A stretch of DNA of 64,000 nt from Ciona savignyi (GCA_000149265.1 CH002647.1:448017-512016), one strand, 5' to 3'; positions 37,240-49,994 are shown, counted from the stretch's first letter. The notes: a model not told the origin generated them from the sequence alone. Translations and numbers: made by a program.

Positions 37240-40200
37240 TTAAGTGACAACAGTTATTACACCTTTGTCGGCTTTACCAAATCTTTGTTTCGGAGAAAAA
37301 CAAGAACCGCTACATTTGGCGATTGTATGTTCGGGGACCGTTAGTTTTGCTCTAGAAATGTTTTTATTGAAAGAGTCCATGGAATTGGAGCGTAGAAACG
37401 GGACCGAAATTTGACCGGTAAGTGGAATTGAGGCACTGCGGCAAATCTGCGGCCTCGTTTGGCTGACTTGTTCTAATAACACAGTTTTTCTTGTAATCTC
37501 TTCACTTGTTGATTCTAGCGGCTGGCTTTGTGGAGGGTCTGTCAGCAACTTGTCAGCACCCGAAAGCGGACGATCTTCGTTATTCTTGGAAAGTTGATTG
37601 ATATGCACGTCAGCTGTGACGGATTTCGGGGTGGACTGGTGCTGAGCTTCGATAAGGAGGCGTTCGATTACCTGGTTTTCCTTGGGTGTACTGAACTGGT
37701 CATCCGTCGCTTCAATGTGCAGTAGCTCGGATGAGCATTGCGACGACAGTGAGTTCGACTGCATCGCTTTACTCCCGGGACTTCTCCGCCTCCGTCTACG
37801 AACCACATGTCGGTTGTTTCTGCTGTGCAATACGTTTTCTGAGGATGATCTCGGGAAAGGGGCTCGCGTTTTCAGTGTGCTGGTTAAGGTACCCAGGCTA
37901 CTGGACTGGGCAACTTCACCGCCGATCGAACCCCTGTGCTTAATGTCTATAATGTGGGATTTGAGTGGAAAAGAGTCGCAAACGCTCACATCACTACTTC
38001 CAGGGCTATTAAGACAAGAAATGTCCACATCACTGGGTGATGACCATGTTATATCCGTATATGCTGTGAATTCGATCGCTTTTTCGTCATCGACTTGTGA
38101 TTCGTCTGGGTCGATTATAACCCAATCACTTTCTTCCACCTTTAAATTATTGTTCTGTTGGTTTTGGATACTATTGGTGCAGCTAAGGGCATCGCTGCTC
38201 GTGTCCGAATCATCCCGAAAACTTCCGAAAGATCCCGAAGAACGGATGACGGAACTATCTCGGGAAGACAGCGGGAAATCGGAGCTGGCGTAGTCGACAG
38301 GTTCCTTATTCGACACCGGCGGATACACAGGTCCGTGTAAGGCTACGGCTTTCCTGATGCAGTTCATGCTGCCTCGCCTCCGCGCGTCCTTTAGCATTGC
38401 GTCCATCTCTTTCTTCGCTAACCGGGTTTGTAGGAACAAGTGCAGAGCAGAGTTGGAGAGATAGAGCGTTTGACGCACGACTCTAGAAAAAGCAAGGTAT
38501 CATTTAGTATACCGTGACAAACAAATACTTTAATTACAATGATCAACTAATTACACTGTAGTGACGCATCATACAGAAACAAATTCAAATTTTAATTACA
38601 AGGACATTTGATAAATTTAAAAAAACAAATACCAAAAATGCAAATCTTACTTTCTGAGAAATTCGGTCAAAATTGTCTGCCTTTCATCGAGATATCGTTT
38701 GGTAAAAGTTCCAATAATTCCACCGAACGGTAGGTTTGGAGGTTTTCTATAAAAAAAACATGTGGTTTGCATTCTCACTAAAATAAAAACATATATACTG
38801 GAAGAGTTTTGCATTTGAAGGATAAATTAAGTACATTTTTGTAATATTTTATCCATTGAAAATTACGCTTTCCAACCATGTGTGGTGTTCTTTAACCACG
38901 ATTATCGTGTATGTAACGGACATTTTTTGTTTGTTGTGCCTTGTACAAACGTGCTATTTTGGCACTCGACGTGACTTAGGTTTAATTACGAACATTATGG
39001 TGTACAGGCAGCGGCAGCTGGTCGTAACGATTGAACAGAAGGGCAGCAAAACAAGGTCACGCCCCTATTTATACCTTACGTGAAAACAGCTATAAGGACA
39101 AAGATATGTTTTTGCGATTGGGTTTCAAAACGATATGCCGATACAACAATGGTACCGATATAGACTTTATAGTTTTGGAGCTGTTGGTGGAATAGTACAA
39201 TGTACACATTGCACAATACATTGACATTCCTTCCAGCTTTGCAAAATTGCTGATCAGCATTCGCCGCGCAGCCTATATTCAACACAACAGCTTTATATTA
39301 AGCTATGTGACATTACAAACAAAGGACAATAATGAGTTAAACTTACACGTCTGTCGTACGGGCCAAGACACGTCTCAGCCAAGTGAAATCGGAGTAGCGG
39401 CGGTCGACAACTGAATACTTCAAACTGAAGGACGGGCTGTTGGTCTGGAAGGAATAAAACCCATCAGACACACGCGCATTATCCTAATTTGGCGACACTA
39501 ATTAATCCTTAGACACAACTCATCGCCGAGACAGTATTACTAAACCTTACCTTCAACGATACTTGGTATGTCGTGTATCTTCCGTTTTCATGAGTGTTGT
39601 GAATCGTCGGGTTTGATACAAGAATATGGATGTATTCCTGAGCAAAAAACATACGTTAGATATGTGCAATACTGTGATACATTATTTTTTAAAAAGGATT
39701 TGTCGTGTTGGGTCAAAACAGTTCTGAATTATGCCTTTACTTGAAATGCCAAAAGAAATAAACACTAACCGTTTTATTGAAACAAATCATTTGGGGATTG
39801 ATTAGACGTTGATTACATAAGCATATTTAAAAAAATAAAAAGTAAGAAGGTAATTGCGACAGTGAACAGTGTAAGACGGCATTTTGTGACTACACTTCTT
39901 GCACAGTACCGTGTCAGCAACAGGCTGATTCACGTTTCTCTTAGAAACTATGGCGTAGTTTCCCCACTTGCACCATGTTATAACTTCCCGTTCGTCGACC
40001 ACCGTTTAAAATTAACATTTCATACAAGGTTTCACACAAATAATTACAAGGTCGATTTGCATTAAATAAACGACAATCGTATTTGGTTTATAGGTTCTTC
40101 GTTAAAAGATGTCGGAGTTTTCCTTACCACCTTCAGTTAAACAACATTCCTTCGAGAATAATAATAATAATATCCGAAACTGCTCTGCCAACCCGCACTC

Positions 40201-40351
40201 CAACAAAATAGACGATACAAATCAACTATAACCGCATGTACATGTGCTTTAGCATTTCGGATAGTGCTATGCAGATTTGATAATGTATTCACTTTACCTT
40301 ATGCATGTTCTCTGGTATACGTAGATCGCGTGATTCCATGACGTCATACAT
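37240..40351 (-). CDS. SNX10/11: SNX10/11-type sorting nexin with long C-terminal extension
   Basis: PX proteins of this type bind phosphoinositides on endosomes. Five exons on the minus strand: 40351-40298, 39637-39551, 39444-39347, 38746-38651 and 38482-37240; 525 residues. The PX domain spans about residues 19-135: EYIHILVSNPTI, TNSPSFSLKYSVVDRRYSDF (lipid-binding RRYSDF at 62-67), the Pro loop KPPNLPFGG, YLDERQTILTEFLRK and LSNSALHLFLQTRL. This matches SNX10/SNX11 in order and spacing, including the extended PX end. Vertebrate SNX10 and SNX11 are about 200 and 270 residues; here some 390 residues of Ser-rich, apparently disordered sequence follow, with an Arg6 run (VVRRRRRRSPGSK). An in-frame stop upstream fixes the start at the first or second Met. 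Exon 5 alone encodes the extension. Confidence 0.92.
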
Positions 40352-42546
40352 TTAAATTGCCCCTAAATGTTCACCTTAACTCGGTATTCAGCACCTTAAA
40401 AATTAACACATAACAACATTAATCGGTGTTGGTATTTTAAAATATATAAAAACGCAATACTGAATCGTGCAGGTGTCCGTTCACATATTACGTTAATTAG
40501 GCAATAGCAATACGTAACAAAGCTGCGTTATTTATACAGAACACGACATTGTTTAGGCAGAGGCGTTAACTTTTTCTCTTAAGATTGCTAATCTGGTGTT
40601 ACCTTTATCAAACATCCGGTCCAGATGTATCTACCGAATAAAACGTCCTAACAAATATACTAAGACAGAGGCATTTAGGTAAAATACAATTATCAAACCC
40701 GTTGGCTTTGATATTAAAAAAACTGTTTAATGGATGATTATATACGACTGCAAGACATTTATTGATATCGACTTAAATGCAAGCGGTTTTACATTTTAAA
40801 ATAAACTTCCAATCAAATTAAATGTGCTTGAAAACATGAATTACACTTGGGATATTTAATGATTCGCCTGGTATCTGGCTAAATCGTGTTGTCACTACAA
40901 AGCTAAACTGAATCTGTAGCGTGGCGTAACACAAGGACATTATATATATATCATATTCCCTTGGGGTGTGTCTTGGAGTATTACGTCACATGCAACGGAA
41001 TTTCGTGAAGAACTCTGCGATGTACGTCATAACACTACATGGCAAAACATAATAACATACCGACCGTACTGCTATCAGCTGTTGACAAGACATTAAGAAC
41101 AACAATATCGAAACAAAACATTTTGATCAGTAGGCTCGCACATACGGAAATGGTCGCTTTCGGAGACGTAGTTGTGTGTGTTGGTTAACTATTACGGCCG
41201 GTTGGTTTATTGCGATTGGTCATTTCACAGAACGACAACGTAAGCTTCGTGGTTAGGTAAATATATTCTTCATTACCCTGTTTAAACAAAGTTGGCCTAA
41301 TGTCACTAGCTAATTGCACTAGCAGTAGCATACTCAACGGGACTGGTAACCATATAAAGAGTACAAGAACAACTGGATTGACTGCATTACGAAAACAATT
41401 GACGGTTAACTGCACATGGAACATGACAGAAAACGGCAAACTAAACCAGGCCACACGCCATTATGGCAGTGTATAAAGAAATTTACTTAAAAACATGTGG
41501 TGAGCTCGCCGCCTAACTGTTATTGCTGTTCCTTACTAAGATTTTCCAGTAAACATGTAGTGAACGGTCGGACGGTCCAGTCTAGTTGTTATTGCCGTTT
41601 CTAACAGTTCTATTCACTACTAAAGTACTTCCTGTTTTTGATCGTTTGTATCGAAAGCAGAACAAAAACTATCGAAAGCAGTACAATAAGTTCCTTAAAA
41701 GCCCTTCCTCTCTCTATCTCTATGTACGTCGCTTATTTAGCGATTCACTGCCTGACTGAGAGGTGATTGCGTCAGTCTGAAATAGCGATGGCAATACCAA
41801 TAGGTCAACCCAGCAGTTAAACTAAGTCAATCATTTATACAATCGATAGTTTATTTTGAACTAGGCACGTGTGTTGGCCCTGAGGGTGCTTAACGTTATA
41901 ATGCAACAACGTTGCTTGTGACTTTTGTTCAGTAAAATGTCATTTTCTGTATTCCTGAGCTAACAATTACACACAAAGTTTTTGAACCTTTGCTAAACCA
42001 GAAGCCATCACACATACCTAAGCCTTCATATGTAACCTTTTCTACCGAGCAAGCCAGAGGTCCTGGGCCTTAGGCAATAGAGAGGAATTCAACCACCTTT
42101 GACAATACACTCTCTATGGATATTTATAATCATGACAAGGCAAAAAGTAAATTTAAATATAACGATTTAAAAACGTACGAAAATTGTCAACTAATGTAAG
42201 TATTTTAGACAAATGCTCATAAAATAATTACTTGTTTAGCTATACATATATACACAAGATTAACACACTAGATCACACCGTTATTTTTACTTAAGTATAT
42301 TCTACACTACACTGTAGCTTCAGCAGGATAGGTTCGACCACAACAAACAAAGACGAGCGGGAATCAACCTGCTGTTAGTAGGCTATAGAGAGAGCGGAAA
42401 AGAAAAAGGCAGTGAGAGAGGGGAAATTATATTTTATGATGTCACTGTTTACTCTCTATTTCGTTTGTGGGGGAAAAACTAAAATTATGGACATATCGAA
42501 ATAAAAGTATTTGGCAATCTGAACACCAACATGGCGATTAGGTTGA

Positions 42547-42655
42547 ACGGTCGTGTGGCTGAATGGTTAACGCGACTGATTCATATACCAATTCGATATA
42601 TAAAAACGTACTCAGTTACTAGCCCATTATGGGATCGAAACTGAGCCCGGTAAAA
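42547..42655 (+). repeat. tRNA-derived SINE head, well preserved
   Basis: GGTCGTGTGGCTGAATGGTT (A-box-like), AACGCGACTGATTCATATAC, CAATTCGATATATAAAAACG, TTATGGGATCGAAACTGAGC (B-box-like). Shows that the head exists alone, without the body. Confidence 0.85.
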
Positions 42656-43045
42656 CACAAAAAACATGGCGATTAGGGCTGGGTTAGGGTTAGCTCTGGT
42701 GCTGGGAACATTGGAGACGGGCTTGGAAGTTGGAACTCGTTTTCGTAGTTTAAAGAAGCACTTTTCTTTTTTCTTTCCCTCTCTGTTGGTCACGGAAAGA
42801 AGCAGCTAGAGCAAATTACAGAAAAAGAGTGTGGGTAAAAATCTTGTAACCTTAATTTGATTCCATGATTGCAGATATATTTAAATAAATTCACATTTTA
42901 TTAAGACGTACCGGTTAGTCACGGAAAGCATGTACCATAGATTGGGTCCTAAATTTGTCGAACAATAAAATAGGCATGGTTAAAGTTATTGGATACTAAA
43001 AAATGCTACATCTTAAAAAACTGCACAGAAAAACAAGGCATTTAA

Positions 43046-43572
43046 GAGGCTTTTAACTAATTATTCTCTCCATCTAACCCAGTGATTTTCAACCGCGGCT
43101 CCGAGCGCCGCATGCGGCTCCCAGCTAGCCTTCTTGAGACTCTCATTGACCTTTGAAAATCCCATAAAAATATTAGAATCTGATTCTAATAATAAGAAAA
43201 ATAAGTATTTTAAAATTACCCTTGCTTAGTTTGAAGGCTGGGAAAAGAGTTTTTACTTTATAGTTAAGATTAGAGGCAAGGAAAGTTGTGAAAAGGCTGC
43301 TATTGTTACGTCACTGTTTTTTTAAAGCAGTGTGTTTTCATGTTTTCATGAGTGCGTATTCTAAAATTTGAAATTTGGCCCCGACACTAAAAAAGGTTGG
43401 GAACCACTGATCTAACCGATGCAAACTGACCTCACAAAAAAGTGCTGTCATTTACAATCCCGAAACAGGAAGTCTTAGATTTTTTAACATTTTAAAATTG
43501 AAGCTTGGATCTGCAACTTAAACGCAAAACTCTCCCAATGTTTACCTAAAAATTTGAACTGATACCCATAAA
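43046..43572. repeat. Dispersed repeat, copy A (split by hAT insertion)
   Basis: The flanks 43046-43079 and 43418-43572 align to copy B at 45030-45212, sharing AAACTGACCTCACAAAA, AGTCTTAGATTTTTT, TTTAAAATTGAAGCTTG and ATCTGCAACT. Origin unknown. Confidence 0.75.
43080..43409. mobile_element. Non-autonomous hAT-type element
   Basis: Ends CAGTGATTTTCAACC / GGTTGGGAACCACTG with a perfect 8-bp duplication ATCTAACC (43072-43079 and 43410-43417). No coding capacity. It interrupts a dispersed repeat whose uninterrupted paralogue lies at 45030-45212. Confidence 0.92.
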
Positions 43573-43590
43573 CCATAATACATCATAGAT

Positions 43591-43835
43591 CAGGTATCGG
43601 TAACCTTTAGCACTCAAAGAGCCATTTTAACCGATATCACACACCGGGAGCCGCAACACTAATACTATTTTTGCAATTGAAAACAACAACACTGTGTGAG
43701 ATAAAAACGCGAGTGCCGTTCTGTTTGTTTCAATTATACTTGGGTATTAAACCTATCAAGCGTTCGCTGGTGTAGTAATAAAATTAATAAGAGCCTCATC
43801 AGAATGATGAAAAGCCGTAGGTTGCCGACCCTTTG
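43591..43835. mobile_element. hAT-like relic
   Basis: Left end CAGGTATCGGTAACCTTTAG and right end GTAGGTTGCCGACCCTTTG are imperfect inverted repeats of hAT style. No clean target duplication is visible, so it is older or differently bounded. Confidence 0.5.
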
Positions 43836-44059
43836 TATAAACTATAAAGATAGGTAAAGCAACCTTAGGTTGTTATATGTTTTGTCAATAAAAGATTTCT
43901 AGTGCTCTTGATTAAATTTGTATATACTAGTTTCCTTAAACTCGTGGATAAATGAGCCTAGGCCACTAAATTTCTCATACAACTGCCAGTTGGTATGTCT
44001 TGTATTCTTTGAAAATGCATACGGTCGGTTTGCATAGTTTGTTAAACCGTCTGCTGTTA

Positions 44060-44826
44060 AGGCCGGTTTACACGATGCGTGGTGATGCGAGCCGAAGTGA
44101 AACGAAATAACCCTCTTTGTTAGTTTTATTTTACCGTTTACACGCTCGTTTCATTTCGTCTCGCTTTGTTTGATTCGCGCGAGATCGCACCTGAGCGTTT
44201 CGCTCGCAAGATCGCAAGCTCGCAAGCATTTTATAAACTTAGTTGAGCGCTATCAGACTTGATCTAGGCCTAGACCTGATTCTCCAATAATTATAAAGTT
44301 TGTAATATTTTAACGTACGTTCATAGATAGAGTAATATTATGGAAGGTGCCTTTTACGATTTATTAACTTTCCGTCCCAATCGTAGCTCTTTAATGAGGC
44401 GATGAAACTCGCCTGGTGATAAGATAGATGCAGGTGGTTATTTTTAATAACACAAGTTCGGACAAATTAGTGTTAAAGCAAAGGCCTACGCCTACCCAGC
44501 TCGTTTCTTTTTTGTAAAATTGGATGAACCCAAACAGTACGATTTATTCTTTTTTTACTGCTGTACCAGCAAAAGTGCTGCTGCGTGATGTTGTATAATC
44601 TTTAGATTTGTACTGGGCGATCGTATGCTTGTTATCGGCAATTTAAATTCAGAAAAAAATTGCTTCAAATAAAATTGTTGTGAAAGAAACAAATACCAAA
44701 CGAAATAGTTTACGGTTGTTGTTATGGCGATACGCATCGCTGCGCGTACGTGTAAACATGACAGAATAATTCGCTTCACCGCGTTTGTCTGCGTCTCGCT
44801 TTGCCACGCACCGTGTAAACCAGCTA
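44060..44826. mobile_element. PIF/Harbinger-like non-autonomous element
   Basis: Left end AGGCCGGTTTACACGATGCG and right end ACGCACCGTGTAAACCAGC are imperfect inverted repeats of about 25 bp, flanked on both sides by TTA, the 3-bp target typical of PIF/Harbinger transposons. 767 bp, no transposase frame. The class rests on target length and end style only. Confidence 0.55.
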
Positions 44827-44827
44827 T

Positions 44828-44945
44828 TAGCGGCTACGGTTAGATCGAAACCAGCCGCAGGCTAGTCGGTTGTTATCTTCGGTGCGGAAGTTTACCGATG
44901 TTACTCAAACACAGTAAATTACCAGATTTAACTAAAACAGAAAGT
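44828..44945 (+). repeat. SINE body fragment
   Basis: GATCGAAACCAGCCGCAGGC and TAGTCGGTTGT, followed by diverged body sequence ending in ACAGTAAATTACCAGATT. Confidence 0.5.
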
Positions 44946-45029
44946 TATCACTTAATAAAAAAAACTACCGCAATAGGTATATAACCGATGGTGGACACGA
45001 GCTTATACGACGATCCTCCGTGTTATAGA

Positions 45030-45212
45030 AGGCGTTCAACTGATTATTCTCTCTATCTCTCTAATTCAAACTGACCTCACAAAATAGGTGTAACTTAAAA
45101 TCCTGACACAGTAAGTCTTAGATTTTTTTAACAATTTAAAATTGAAGCTTGTATCTGCAACTCAACCTCCAAACCCACCAATTTTTTACTTAAAATTTTT
45201 GAGCTTATACCC
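45030..45212. repeat. Dispersed repeat, copy B (uninterrupted)
   Basis: Paralogue of 43046-43572 without the hAT element: at the insertion point it reads ATTATTCTCTCTATCTCTCT directly followed by AATTCAAACTGACCTCAC. Confidence 0.75.
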
Positions 45213-46340
45213 CTCCGTACATCGCGTACCTTTTCCCAACAAAACAGCTAGGAGATGCATAATCCACACCTTTATTTCAAAAAGCACTGCTCCATTACTA
45301 CAAAACTTCACAAATAAACGAGGACACCGGCGCGCAGCCTAGCACATGCAGCTTTCAACCAAATAAACATTGGGAAATTACCATTGTTACTCAGCAAAAC
45401 AATGACCATGGGAGATTGGAAGAGTACCACTCGTCATATTCTGCCGCGCATAGAGGTCCATTAATTGGTTATACGTCACCAATGACCCCCCTGCCCCGCT
45501 CCTGTGTTATCCCATCGTTACAGATGAACATGTATATTTTAAACAACTATATTATTTTGGTGCACCACGATTTATTTGCTGCATTTTAAAGAACCCGTAA
45601 TCATAACTTTACATCACGTATAAGTAACATTAAGGAAGTATTCGCACGATGGACATGTCTAATTACAAAATAATATCGCAAAATATCGAGTTGAATCGTG
45701 TGTATTCTGCGTATTCTGCGTTTAATGTGGTAAATACTAACAGGGGCATAAGGCTAATGACCTCATTTCAAGGAGAAGGCGCTTTTACCACAAGCTGACA
45801 AAAAAGCTTTTAACAGGCCTGGTCTAGCCAGGTCAACAGTTCACAGAAAACATTGGTCCCATTGGCTGGGCCTACTCAGTCACGCTCTGGCCTACCCAGA
45901 AAACCGAGTACTTGGCCACCTGCCCGAATTGGAAGTAGTTAAGAAACAAGGGAAGCCGCAGAGCTATATTTAACCGAAGCAGAGGCCCAGTTCATCAGTC
46001 GAAACTTGTCGACGCAACGGTCGATACTTTATTACATAGGAAATCAATGTGATCTAAATATTTTGTTCAGTGTGATGATAATTAAGTAGAAAGGCAATTT
46101 AGCAAAAGTAAATACTTGAGGAAACTTTTCAAGTCGGTTAAACTAGGTCGACTGAAAATCTGATTGGCTACGTGAAAGTGGACGATAAAGGTCCATATAT
46201 TAAGTAAAAGCATTGACAATCATCAGTATACCGCCTTTTAACGGCTATCATAAATTTTATCCAAACTCATATATATGGTTGTTTTAATTTTTGACATCTT
46301 TTATACAAAATGAATAATTTTACGTGGATATAAGCTAAAA

Positions 46341-48028
46341 ATGGATTTTGCCGGTACTTGGATATTGACAGAACAAAAAGGTTATGAGGACTTCATGAAA
46401 CTAATGGGTTGGTGGCATGCGTCTAAAATAACTTGTGTGAAACAATTTTTTAGGGACTACGGTATAGCATGTTAAAAGAGTTTCCGTTTTTTAGAATTAT
46501 TGTAAGTTGTAGTAAAGAAATAGCAAATTCCTTGTCATTTTGGTTTTTGTAGTCTTTTAAAGTTTTTCTTCTTCTATTTTACAAAACTAAAAGGTTTTAT
46601 GCAATCGGCGTAAAACTCTAAGGAATGGTAGTCGTATTTCTTTCACAATGGCAAATATGGAAGGACACTTTTTGAAAAAATCTGCAAAAAAAAAATTTTT
46701 GAAAAAATCACGTTTGCAGGAGTTCCCGAGCAGTACATTGCTGCTGGGAAGAATGCGCCAGTGTCACTGGTGATAGATTGCGATGGGCAGAAATTTGCTG
46801 TAACAACAACCACAGGAACAAAGTCTTGGACCGATAACTTTGAAGTGGGGAAACCGGCCCAAATCTGCGGACCTGGGCAACGCCAATTAGACGTACGACC
46901 TTTTCTTTACATTTGTAATTTTATTAGCACATGCTAACCGGCTAAGTTTTGAACTTATGATGGGATTGATACTACATAGATATAGGTTTCTGAATGATAT
47001 AATGTGAAGCAGTTGCTCCCAAACTGTGGTAAGCGTACCGCTGTGGTATGCGAGAGTCTTCCAGGTGGTACACGGATAACTTCAGCATAATTACCAATTT
47101 CTAAAAACTTTTAACTTTTAAAACTTTCATATTAAGTAATTTGCAATGGTCGGTTGTATTTACCTTTAAGTTGAGATTTCGAACGTTATATGACGCAAAA
47201 CTTTTTAGAAATGTTAAGGGATAGAACACACGGCGGTGGAAGAACCTCAATCTACAGAAAAAGCGTAATACACCAGTTTAAATGTAACTTAGGTGCAATA
47301 TGAACACAATACAAAAGCTTAAAATGTTACGAGAGAAAAAAGTCTGGGAACCAATGCTGTAAAGGGATCGGTCGCTTTAACGGTTCGACTACAGGGCCGT
47401 TCACTTCCAAATGTTAACGGCCGTGTATAGTCGAACCAACCTACACGAATCAATTTGACGGATTAGTTTAAACCCTTTTAGTTAACACGGTGCTTTTGAA
47501 TAATTTCCGCAATTTGGACTAGATCTTTTATCTAGATCTAAGTCCCACAGCCTCGTTTACAAGATTATTTGGGATAATCCTATAAAAGACACTACTTTTG
47601 CAACTAAATCCTATACACAGGCCTTACCAATGCAACGTTTAGTTATATAATTAATTAAAAGATTCTAGCCTACAAACAAAATTCAAACACTACACCAAAA
47701 TTTACAAAAAAACTACAACTTTAAAATTAAAAATAAGCTAAAGTGAACAATATTTCACAAAGTACAGTTTTTTGTTTTATTTCCCTTGTATCACTTGCAG
47801 ACAGTGGTTAATCTCGTGGATGGAAAGCTGACGGGTGAATATGAGATGGGACCAGTTAAAATGCTTGCTTGCAGAGAACTGGTCGATGGTCAGCTTCACG
47901 ACGTAAGTTTGCCGAGATTCTTATTAACCGGTCATTTGCATTTTTTAAATCTTTTTAATATCTAATTTATTTCATAGATTCTGAGCCTTGGGACCACGAC
48001 GTTCAGACGTATATTTGCTCGACAGTAG
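46341..48028 (+). CDS. FABP: Fatty-acid-binding protein (iLBP family)
   Basis: Small cytosolic lipid carrier with a ten-strand barrel. Four exons, 46341-46407, 46720-46892, 47801-47902 and 47978-48028, phases 1, 0 and 0, giving 130 residues: the standard FABP length and four-exon structure. Family landmarks: N-terminal FAGTWILTEQKGYEDFMKLM (pattern F-G-W-K...F-Y-M), a middle strand region with TTTTGTKSWTDNFEVGK, VVNLVDGKLTGEYEMG, LACRELVDGQL, and a C-terminus FRRIFARQ in place of the usual RxY. That last change and the short tail may alter carboxylate binding compared with vertebrate FABPs. Intron 2 contains a hAT-like relic and a hairpin. No clear poly(A) signal seen directly after the stop. 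Confidence 0.9.
47010..47359. mobile_element. hAT-like relic in FABP intron 2
   Basis: Starts CAGTTGCTCCCAAACTGTGG, continues with GTACCGCTGTGGTATGCGAG, and ends AGTCTGGGAACCAATGCTG, an imperfect inverted copy of the start. This layout is common among hAT-derived elements of animals. No matching 8-bp duplication, so it is an old copy. Confidence 0.55.
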
Positions 48029-48511
48029 CCCACATGAGAAGCAACTGTGTATGCGACAAGCTTAAAGAGAGTATCGACTACATCATTTAAAAATATATTA
48101 TGATATTTATAACAATCAAAAGTGTAACTTATATTAATTTAAGCATTGCATTAAACGGGTTCATCGCAAACCAATCTATAAGGTCTTCATATACATTGCC
48201 AACACATGTTCCTAATATGCATAGCCTATTTAGTAATAGTCATTTTGTATTTTATTGTAACTTATGCGGGATGTGTTTAACCTAGAAGTCCTTTGTGGCT
48301 TAAGGCTGAAAATACAGAATAATTGTGGATCTTTGAACCGAGCAGCATAACTACTTATGTGAGTGTTTATACAGTAAGCTGCTTCAACAGCTACTCAAAC
48401 TCTTACATAGGGTTGAATCCCCCACTCCAATTATCTGATGCGCTGCGACGCCTATGTATACATTTATCTGCCAAGACTAATTTGTAAGCTTGTTTGAAAT
48501 AAAAAAAAAAC

Positions 48512-49994
48512 ATGACCCAGCAAAACAGCCCTTGCGAGCTGTTAAAGATTGCCCGCGGTGCCAAAGAGTTCGCCTATAGCCCTTATAGTAAGTTTAGGGT
48601 AGGCGCAGCACTCGTTACAAAGGAAGGACAAGTTTTTACAGGTGGTAATGTCGAAAATGCAAATTATAGCGGCACTATTTGCGCAGAGCGATCAGCAATA
48701 TGCAAGGCTGTTTCTGAAGGTTTTAGAGAGTTTACTGAAATCGCCATAACCTCGTAAGTAAATGCACATGAATATCAGTTATAGATAAATTAGTGACCAG
48801 TCAACTAAACCCCTTTCAACTGTATCCGTTTACAACTGAAATCATGCATGTTGTGCACATTCAGGGGGTATGTTTAATTGGAAAGGGCTCAAGTTGTAAA
48901 TTGTTAAGCGGTGTTGGGTTTAGATTGTTTAACGGGGTTCACTTAAAATAGGTTCAGCTTATTTAAAGTTTTTTTAGTTTATAAAATGGTTCAGTAATGG
49001 GTAAAATGAGTCAGTTTTAAGGAATGCAGATTCAATGGCGGAAATATACAGTAAAAATAGAATCTAGCACGGCAATTTTCATTTAGTACGATATTTTAAA
49101 TACGTAGTACAAAATTATGGACTGACAACATAATTTTTTTTTTTAATATTAATGTCACCAAAAGTCCTATTTTTTCGTTAACCATTGGCCATTTGTTTAG
49201 GAATAACACGCACAGTAAAATTAAAATTTATCTTATATTCTTATTCTTGTTCGCTATTTATAACACTTCGATGCATAATTTACTTCATAAACAATTTTGG
49301 TAATGCATCACAAGTTAAATACGACGTATATAAATTTATAGTTAGATAAAGTTTGTCCAAAAAAAATCTGCGACGTACCTCAGTAAAATAGGCTATTGTT
49401 CTATACTAGTTCTAAAAACAAAGGTTTATATTCAAAGAAAAGGGATCGATTGTTTTAATGATAAAATAAACTTGTTTTTTGGGCTTTAGTTTCGAACCAA
49501 GGATGGGCTTATTGCTAAGACCTATTTTATGTAAGTCTCGATATGTATATATCGCGCTAACCAATCGGCCACACGACTGTACCACTTATGTTTCTCATAT
49601 TTTACAAGAGACTTGGAAGATGAAATAGTGACACCATGCGGAATTTGCAGACAAGCTCTTCACGAGGTAAGCCTACAGGCAGGACCCCACACATACTTGC
49701 GTGTGGGCCAGCGGAAAGGTGTTTGTTTCTTTACATTGTGCGCTGGCGTCCGGAAAACAAATGTCTTTCCACCCGCTCGCAAGCGTGTGTAGTTCTGGCC
49801 TTACAGTAGTAATTTGACAGTTTAAGCAGGCGTTTTAACGTTGGACAATTTTGTTTCAGTTTTCTCCCGACATCACAATATACTGCTCAAAGACGGATCT
49901 CAGTTATACAAAGTTTACATTGCGCGATTTGCTGCCTTGTGCATTTGGTCCCTTGAAGATGAATTCGTTTAAAGCAAACAAGAACTCAAAGTAA
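48512..49994 (+). CDS. CDA: Cytidine deaminase, copy 1
   Basis: Deaminates cytidine and deoxycytidine in pyrimidine salvage; zinc enzyme, tetrameric in animals. Three exons: 48512-48753, 49609-49666 and 49860-49994, phases 2 and 0; 144 residues. Active-site motifs are complete: substrate-binding NVENANYSG, catalytic CAERSAICKAVSEG and zinc-binding PCGICRQ; the end ELLPxxFGP appears as DLLPCAFGP. It has a C-terminal extension (KMNSFKANKNSK) absent from copies 2 and 3 and is the most divergent of the three. Acceptor 2 is AAG rather than CAG. Two AATAAA signals follow at 50036 and 50050. Intron 1 contains a minus-strand SINE head. Confidence 0.93.
49485..49582 (-). repeat. tRNA-derived SINE head
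   Basis: On the minus strand: GTGTGGCCGATTGGTTAGCG, CGATATATACATATCGAGAC and CCATCCTTGGTTCGAAACTA. Confidence 0.8.

Larger units (their letters stand above)
40400..46300. other. Gene-poor, transposon-rich interval
   Basis: No gene recognised over about 6 kb. The left part is probably promoter sequence of the SNX gene (CRE-like TTACGTCA near 40983). It holds a SINE head (42547-42655), a hAT-type element (43080-43409), an older hAT-like relic (43591-43835), a Harbinger-like element (44060-44826), a SINE body fragment (44828-44945) and two copies of an older dispersed repeat (43046-43572 and 45030-45212). Confidence 0.55.

Noticed and set aside
41185-41454. Hydrophobic 89-codon minus-strand frame with possible splice sites
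   Set aside because: No partner exons, no family motif, and frames of this length are expected by chance in AT-rich DNA.
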